Shown: positions 6,888 through 10,687 of the stretch, piece by piece
Position numbering within the stretch: position 1 is the stretch's first letter
How the letters are laid out: every line of letters begins with the position of its first letter
Assembly: GCA_028289725.1 (NCBI GenBank)
Contig: JANQOH010000118.1
Location: 1 to 10,687, forward strand
Length of the DNA: 10,687 nucleotides
Source of the DNA: Alphaproteobacteria bacterium
Lineage (GTDB): Bacteria > Pseudomonadota > Alphaproteobacteria > UBA7887
Reading direction: 5' to 3'
Program-made: the position numbers and the translations under genes
Notes under the pieces: generated by a model
Seen by the model: only the letters and a program-made list of their open reading frames with translations
What the model was told of the DNA's origin: nothing
Database searches by the model: none

Positions 6888-6916
6888 AATCAAGAGCGCG
6901 GGCCTGGCCGTGTCAA
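6888..6916 (-). promoter_or_regulatory. Candidate promoter for the PBP1A gene
   Basis: On the minus strand a perfect TTGACA (6916-6911) is followed after 17 bp by TTGATT (6893-6888), a partial -10 match. It would start transcription near 6881 and give a leader of about 50 nt before the TTG start. It could let PBP1A and prfB be expressed separately from the amidase. Confidence 0.4.
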
Positions 6917-6938
6917 GCTACTCTTACGCGGAAAATAT

Positions 6939-6953
6939 GGCCGGTTTGTGGCC
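6939..6953 (-). terminator. Weak stem-loop after the amidase gene, possible terminator
   Basis: On the minus strand GGCC (6953-6950) and GGCC (6942-6939) can pair around a 7-nt loop and are followed by the T-rich ATATTTTCC. The stem is only 4 bp, so this is doubtful; it is noted because it lies 37 nt past the amidase stop and just upstream of the candidate PBP1A promoter. Confidence 0.2.
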
Positions 6954-6989
6954 CAGGTCGTGAGCGGCGATTACAAACCGTTGAAACTC

Positions 6990-8312
6990 CTAATTTTGCA
7001 CCGTTTGCGTCGCGAAATGCTTGTCCACAGCCGAAACGATCGCGGCGATAATCGGCGCCCGTCCCTTGGCCTTGAGCAACATGGCCTCGTCCTCCTTGTT
7101 GGACAAGAAACCAAGCTCGATCAGAACCGACGGCACATCGGGCGCCTTCAACACCGCAAAGCCCGCTTGCCGATGCGGCCGGTTGAGCGACTGCACGCCG
7201 TTCTTGCGAAAACCCGCCACCAATCGATCGGCCATTTCGATCGAGGTGTTGTTGGTTTCACGCTGACTCAAATCGAGCAGGATCGTGTGCACGTCCGATG
7301 AATATTCCGCCAAGTTGAGACCAGCGATCACATCGGCCTTGTTTTCCTTGGCGGCGAGTGCCGCCGCCTCGGCATCTGAGGCGGTCTTCGACAATGAGTA
7401 CACGTGGCTGCCGCGGACTTTGGTGTTGCCGATGGAATCAGCGTGGAGCGAAAGAAACAATTCGGCGCCCGCATTGCGGGCCAGCGCCACACGCTTGCGA
7501 AGCGGCAGGAAAATGTCGCTGTCGCGCGTCAGCACGACGTGATAGCGGCCGGTTTCCCGCAATCGGTCGGCAAGCTGCAGGGCGGCCGCCAAGGTGATGC
7601 TTTTTTCGTAGGTACCGCCCGCACCGACTGCGCCGGGGTCGACGCCGCCATGGCCGGCGTCAATCGCAATGACGCGCTTGCCGTCGGACCGCTGCGGCAC
7701 GGTCGCCGCGGGTGTCTCAATCACCGGCGCTGGCGTCGGTTGTTTCGGCTTGGTCAGGCGCGCTTGCTCGATGAAGTCCTCTTGGCTTGTGCGTGCAAGA
7801 TCAAGCACAAACCGATAGCCATACGAATCGACCGGCGGCATGGTGAAGGCCTTGACCACCTTGGAGGGGCCAATAAGGTCGAGCACGATTCGCGAATTCC
7901 CCGGCTTAAATAGGCCATACCGCATGGCGCCGATCGCACCAATCGCCTCACGTGCCAAGGGATTTCGCGCGAGGTCAAAATCGAGTTCCGGGAAATCCAC
8001 CACCAGGCGCTCGGGATCAACCAGAGTGAAATAGGAAAAGGTGAACGGCCCGTCCATTTCGAGGACAAGACGCGTGTGGGTCGGATGATCGCCAACCCGC
8101 GCCGTTGTTACCTTCGGATTGGCGAGCGCCTCGCCAATGCCAAGGATCGGCATGAAAACCGTCGCCACCAGAGCCAGAAAAGCCACGCCGAGAACCACCC
8201 GTGCGCCAGCCAAAAGCGCGGAATTCCGCGCTTTTGCCGCGTGCTGGCGCGGCAACTGCCGGCTGGCTTTGGTTCGAAACAGCATCGCGTTCATTGAGAT
8301 ATGACCGGGCAT
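6990..8312 (-). CDS. amiC: N-acetylmuramoyl-L-alanine amidase with AMIN domain (AmiC type)
   Basis: The 440-residue periplasmic zinc hydrolase cuts the amide bond between N-acetylmuramic acid and the stem peptide, splitting wall between daughter cells. It has a long N-terminal signal region with hydrophobic core about 38-60 and likely cleavage after EALA (64). An AMIN domain follows at about 67-172 (VTTARVGDHPTHTRLVLEMD), which in this family targets the enzyme to septal wall. A Pro/Thr linker (188-208) leads to Amidase_3 from 212. Zinc ligands are His221 (IDAGHGG), Glu236 (TYEKSI) and His290 (LSLHADS); catalytic Glu399 lies in LIELGFLSN. The Amidase_3 domain has a segment around 313-350 (AALAAKENKADVIAGLNL onward) of the type that forms the autoinhibitory helix in AmiB/AmiC, relieved by activators such as EnvC. 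Starts at 8312, 8294 or 8285 are all possible; none has a strong ribosome binding site. Divergent from rne and upstream of PBP1A. Confidence 0.95.
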   Translation of the reverse strand: MPGHISMNAMLFRTKASRQLPRQHAAKARNSALLAGARVVLGVAFLALVATVFMPILGIGEALANPKVTTARVGDHPTHTRLVLEMDGPFTFSYFTLVDPERLVVDFPELDFDLARNPLAREAIGAIGAMRYGLFKPGNSRIVLDLIGPSKVVKAFTMPPVDSYGYRFVLDLARTSQEDFIEQARLTKPKQPTPAPVIETPAATVPQRSDGKRVIAIDAGHGGVDPGAVGAGGTYEKSITLAAALQLADRLRETGRYHVVLTRDSDIFLPLRKRVALARNAGAELFLSLHADSIGNTKVRGSHVYSLSKTASDAEAAALAAKENKADVIAGLNLAEYSSDVHTILLDLSQRETNNTSIEMADRLVAGFRKNGVQSLNRPHRQAGFAVLKAPDVPSVLIELGFLSNKEDEAMLLKAKGRAPIIAAIVSAVDKHFATQTVQN

Positions 8313-8385
8313 CCCAATATGAAGTGCCAGAAAGAGGTTAATTGTCGGTTTGCGGTGGGAAGAAAACCGTAATGCGATTCGGTCA

Positions 8386-8415
8386 TTGTGGCCGTAGGTC
8401 CCTGTGCATTATGAT
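8386..8415 (+). promoter_or_regulatory. rne: Candidate rne promoter
   Basis: TTGTGG (8386-8391) and TATGAT (8410-8415, five of six consensus bases) are separated by 18 bp. Transcription would start near 8422, giving a leader of roughly 380 nt. Other starts closer to the gene are possible. Confidence 0.4.
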
Positions 8416-8539
8416 TGATTCCTCACTGAACGGCATCGCCCCTCCGCCATCGGCGCCAAGGGTCGTACCGCCGGCAAGGACGCGAACCCATTCGCCTGGA
8501 AATTCGGTGATCTGCGGTTCGTGTGAATCTATGAGATCG

Positions 8540-8586
8540 CGTCCGGAAAATCTGCTGCGGCTTTGTAATCGCGCATGCACCGGACG
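8540..8586 (+). other. Leader stem-loop A
   Basis: CGTCCGG (8540-8546) is the exact reverse complement of CCGGACG (8580-8586), a 7-bp stem. The 33-nt loop has a nested TGCG/CGCA pairing (8556-8559 with 8572-8575) and A/T-rich stretches GAAAATCTG and TTTGTAATC, the kind of single-stranded sites RNase E prefers. Confidence 0.4.
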
Positions 8587-8649
8587 AGGAGAGTTCAGTT
8601 TGGCGCTACCGAGCCCACGACATCTGACCTTGGCCCTGCGCCGGGGTGT

Positions 8650-8683
8650 CGCCGCGTTCCGAGTCCCCCGTGCCCTCGCGGCG
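8650..8683 (+). other. Leader stem-loop B
   Basis: CGCCGCG (8650-8656) pairs perfectly with CGCGGCG (8677-8683), leaving a 20-nt loop. It lies 4 nt upstream of the next hairpin, so the two could stack. GC content makes chance pairing possible. Confidence 0.35.
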
Positions 8684-8687
8684 CGGA

Positions 8688-8707
8688 CGGGCCGTGGAAA
8701 CGGCTCG
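8688..8707 (+). other. Leader stem-loop C with GGAA tetraloop
   Basis: Eight pairs (8688-8695 with 8700-8707, one G-U) close a GGAA loop, which fits the stable GNRA class. Its 3' arm begins the 12-base element ACGGCTCGGCCG (8700-8711), repeated with one change 40 bp downstream. Confidence 0.5.
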
Positions 8708-8739
8708 GCCGATATAGTCGCCAATAAACCCGTACGCGC

Positions 8740-8752
8740 ACGGCTCAGCCGT
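8740..8752 (+). other. Leader stem-loop D
   Basis: ACGGC (8740-8744) and GCCGT (8748-8752) form a 5-bp stem with a TCA loop. Because ACGGCTC also occurs at 8700-8706, GCCGT at 8691-8695 or at 8748-8752 can pair with either copy, so stems C and D have alternative partners. Confidence 0.4.
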
Positions 8753-8769
8753 TTGACGCGACATTGCGC

Positions 8770-8783
8770 CGCGCGATCGCGCG
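8770..8783 (+). other. 14-bp GC palindrome next to the rne ribosome binding site
   Basis: CGCGCGATCGCGCG is a perfect palindrome, able to form a 5-bp GC stem with a GATC loop in the mRNA. It ends 4 nt before the Shine-Dalgarno-like AAGGA (8788-8792), so folding could affect ribosome access. A protein-binding site on DNA is an alternative. Confidence 0.4.
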
Positions 8784-8802
8784 CGCCAAGGAAACAGGAT
8801 AC

Positions 8803-10687
8803 ATGGCAAAGAGAATGCTCATCGACGCGACCCATGCGGAAGAGACCCGTGTGGTGGTCGTTGACGGCACGAAACTCGACGAATTCGACTTCGAGACGTC
8901 GACCAAAAAACAACTCAAGGGCAATATTTATCTTGCGAAGGTAACACGCGTAGAGCCGTCTCTGCAGGCGGCTTTTGTCGATTATGGCGGTAATCGCCAT
9001 GGCTTCCTCGCGTTCAACGAAATCCACCCAGATTATTATCAGATACCGGTCTCTGATCGCGAGGCTTTGCTGAAGCAACAACAGCAAGAAGCGGCGGCGG
9101 CAGACGCGGAAAGCGAAGAAAAAGAGTCGGCGCAGCCGGACGACGCCGTTGATGAACCGCCCGCCGAAGAATCCGAAGCGAGCGAGGACAGCGCCGAAGC
9201 CGCGCCAGGGGACGACGAAGCCGCGGAAGGCACCGAACAGACCGACGAACCGGTGGAAACCGTAAGCGGCGCGGAAGAGGAAGAAATTTCGCGCCGACCA
9301 AAAGTGTTGCCGCGCTATCGAATTCAAGAAGTGATCAAGCGGCGCCAGATCATTTTGGTCCAGGTCACGAAAGAGGAGCGCGGCAACAAGGGTGCGGCGC
9401 TGACGACCTATATCTCGCTCGCGGGCCGGTATTGCGTTCTGATGCCCAACACCACACGCGGCGGCGGCATTAGCCGGAAGATTCAGTCCGGCGAGGCGCG
9501 TAAACGACTCCGTTCGGTGGTGAATTCTCTGTCAGTGCCCGATGGCATGGCAGTCATACTTCGCACTGCCGGACAGGAACGCAAGAAAGCCGAGATCAAG
9601 CGCGACTTCGATTACCTGCGTCGTTTGTGGGATGAAATCCGGCAAACCACGCTCGAGTCGACCGCGCCCAAGCTGATCCACGAGGAAGCAAATCTGATTA
9701 AGCGATCGATCCGCGACCTCTACAGCTCGAACTTGGAAGAAGTGTTGGTCGACGGCGACGATGGCTACAAGGTCGCCAAGAGCTTCATGCGGACGCTCAT
9801 GCCGAGCCACGCCAAACGTGTGCAGCCCTATCGCGACAGCCTGCCATTGTTCACCCGCTATCAGGTGGACAGTCAGCTCGACACCATGCACAGCGCGACC
9901 ATGCAGCTCCGTTCAGGCGGCTATATTGTCATCAATCCGACCGAGGCGCTGGTTGCGATCGACGTCAATTCCGGGCGCGCGACACGCGAACGCAACATCG
10001 AGGAGACCGCCACGGCGACCAATTTGGAGGCCGCCGACGAAATTGCGCGACAACTCCGGCTGCGCGACTTGGCCGGCTTGATTGTCATCGACTTCATCGA
10101 CATGGAGGAGAACCGCAATGTGCGGGCGGTGGAACGACGGTTTAAGGAAGCCGTCCAGTCGGACCGTGCGCGGATTCAAATGGGCCGCATTTCCAGTTTC
10201 GGCCTGCTGGAACTCTCGCGGCAACGGTTGCGTCCGAGTTTGCTCGAAGTCAGTTCGCACGACTGCCCGTATTGCGCCGGCACCGGCAAGATCCGTTCCG
10301 TGGAGTCAGCGGCCTTGCACGCCTTGCGCGCCATCGAAGACGAAGGCGTCCGCGGTCGTGCCGCAGTCGTATCGGCGACCATGCCAAGCGCCGTTGCGCT
10401 CTATCTGATCAATCACAAACGCGGCGCGTTGAGCGGTATCGAGACGCAATACGACTTCCGCGTCGTGATCGAAACCGAGGATGGCGCGGCGCCGCCCGAA
10501 TGCCGTACGGAAATCGTCGAAGCCCGCGCCGCCGGCGCGGCGGCGAAGCGTGCCGCCGAGGTCGAAAGCGTATTGGCGAGCGTCGAAGAAGCGGAAGAAC
10601 CGAAGAAGCGCCGCTCGCGCCGCCGCAAGAAATCGAGTGACAAGGAAGACCGCGCGGCAGCCGCCGAAGAGAAAGAGATGGATGGCG
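8803..10687 (+). CDS. rne: Ribonuclease E (3' end outside window)
   Basis: This endoribonuclease starts mRNA decay and matures rRNA and tRNA, cutting single-stranded A/U-rich sites. The ATG at 8803 gives the canonical alphaproteobacterial N-terminus MAKRMLIDATHAEETRVVVV, with AAGGA 10 nt upstream. The S1 domain begins near residue 36 (KQLKGNIYLAKV) and is split by a Gln/Glu/Asp/Ala-rich insert at about 91-165. Magnesium-binding Asp387 (AIDVNSG) and Asp430 (VIDFIDM) are 43 residues apart, as are E. coli Asp303 and Asp346. The zinc-link cysteines are Cys488 and Cys491 (CPYCAGTG), matching E. coli 404 and 407 with the same +84 offset, which the insert accounts for. After about residue 590 the sequence becomes charged and low-complexity (KKRRSRRRKK), the start of the scaffold half for RNA and degradosome partners. 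No stop occurs before the window end (628 codons seen). It is divergent from the amidase gene. Confidence 0.97.
   Translation, partial: MAKRMLIDATHAEETRVVVVDGTKLDEFDFETSTKKQLKGNIYLAKVTRVEPSLQAAFVDYGGNRHGFLAFNEIHPDYYQIPVSDREALLKQQQQEAAAADAESEEKESAQPDDAVDEPPAEESEASEDSAEAAPGDDEAAEGTEQTDEPVETVSGAEEEEISRRPKVLPRYRIQEVIKRRQIILVQVTKEERGNKGAALTTYISLAGRYCVLMPNTTRGGGISRKIQSGEARKRLRSVVNSLSVPDGMAVILRTAGQERKKAEIKRDFDYLRRLWDEIRQTTLESTAPKLIHEEANLIKRSIRDLYSSNLEEVLVDGDDGYKVAKSFMRTLMPSHAKRVQPYRDSLPLFTRYQVDSQLDTMHSATMQLRSGGYIVINPTEALVAIDVNSGRATRERNIEETATATNLEAADEIARQLRLRDLAGLIVIDFIDMEENRNVRAVERRFKEAVQSDRARIQMGRISSFGLLELSRQRLRPSLLEVSSHDCPYCAGTGKIRSVESAALHALRAIEDEGVRGRAAVVSATMPSAVALYLINHKRGALSGIETQYDFRVVIETEDGAAPPECRTEIVEARAAGAAAKRAAEVESVLASVEEAEEPKKRRSRRRKKSSDKEDRAAAAEEKEMDG

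Larger units (their letters stand above)
8313..8802. other. rne: 490-bp non-coding spacer: divergent promoters and rne leader
   Basis: No frame here gives a recognisable protein. The space separates the divergent amidase and RNase E genes. It contains a promoter-like pair at 8386-8415 and, downstream of it, several inverted repeats (8540-8586, 8650-8683, 8688-8707, 8740-8752, 8770-8783), which suggests a structured 5' leader of about 380 nt. In E. coli the long rne leader lets RNase E control its own mRNA; a similar role here is inference, with no match to a known leader family that I can claim. Confidence 0.55.

Noticed and set aside
8342..8944. 200-codon plus-strand frame in the rne leader
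   Set aside because: It runs out of frame into the rne coding start, is Arg/Ser/Pro-rich like random GC-rich translation, and lacks a good ribosome binding site. The structured leader is a better explanation.
8383..9327. 314-codon open frame on the minus strand opposite the rne leader and N-terminus
   Set aside because: Its Phe/Arg/Gly-rich run is simply the reverse complement of the acidic RNase E insert; no family features.
1..10687. Mobile elements, CRISPR arrays, tRNA or rRNA genes
   Set aside because: No transposase or integrase frame, no regularly spaced repeats, and no tRNA- or rRNA-like segment was seen; base composition and gene packing are even across the window.

Overview
The window is GC-rich, densely coding bacterial chromosome and reads as an alphaproteobacterium. 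The main reason is the block rne / amidase / PBP1A / prfB, whose gene order is familiar from Rhizobiales and Rhodospirillales genomes. The family features agree: an RNase E with a long acidic insert in its S1 domain, and a TetR/cytochrome P460 pair typical of free-living species. I cannot name a genus.

Layout. Bases 1-1625 hold the end of a probable membrane anti-sigma factor, joined by an ATGA overlap to a secreted S8 (subtilisin-like) serine protease. An ECF sigma gene probably lies just outside the left edge. Convergent to the protease is a TetR-family repressor (1644-2210, minus). Divergent from that repressor is a secreted monohaem cytochrome of the P460 family (2471-3091, plus). The 260 bp between repressor and cytochrome carry two near-identical palindromic boxes with centres 29 bp apart, overlapping promoter-like elements for both directions. 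This looks like an autoregulated, inducible two-gene unit.

Bases 3144-8312 (minus strand) form a cell-envelope and translation block: an AMIN/Amidase_3 N-acetylmuramoyl-L-alanine amidase (6990-8312), the bifunctional penicillin-binding protein 1A (4339-6831) and release factor 2 (3144-4266). The prfB gene is not one continuous frame. It begins at 4266, meets an in-frame TGA at codon 24 inside the classic AGGAGG-CAT-CTT-TGA-C recoding site, and continues in the +1 frame. The frameshifted product has 373 residues, and its SPF and GGQ motifs fall within two residues of their E. coli positions.

Bases 8313-8802 have no convincing gene. They separate the divergent amidase and RNase E genes and probably hold the rne promoter and a long leader with several possible stem-loops. 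From 8803 to the right edge runs rne: the complete catalytic half plus the beginning of the Arg-rich, low-complexity C-terminal half, cut off by the window end.

Most genes here are well-known families. The items most worth a second look are the operator-controlled TetR/P460 unit, the prfB frameshift (which simple gene calling would truncate), the structured rne leader, and the anti-sigma/protease coupling.
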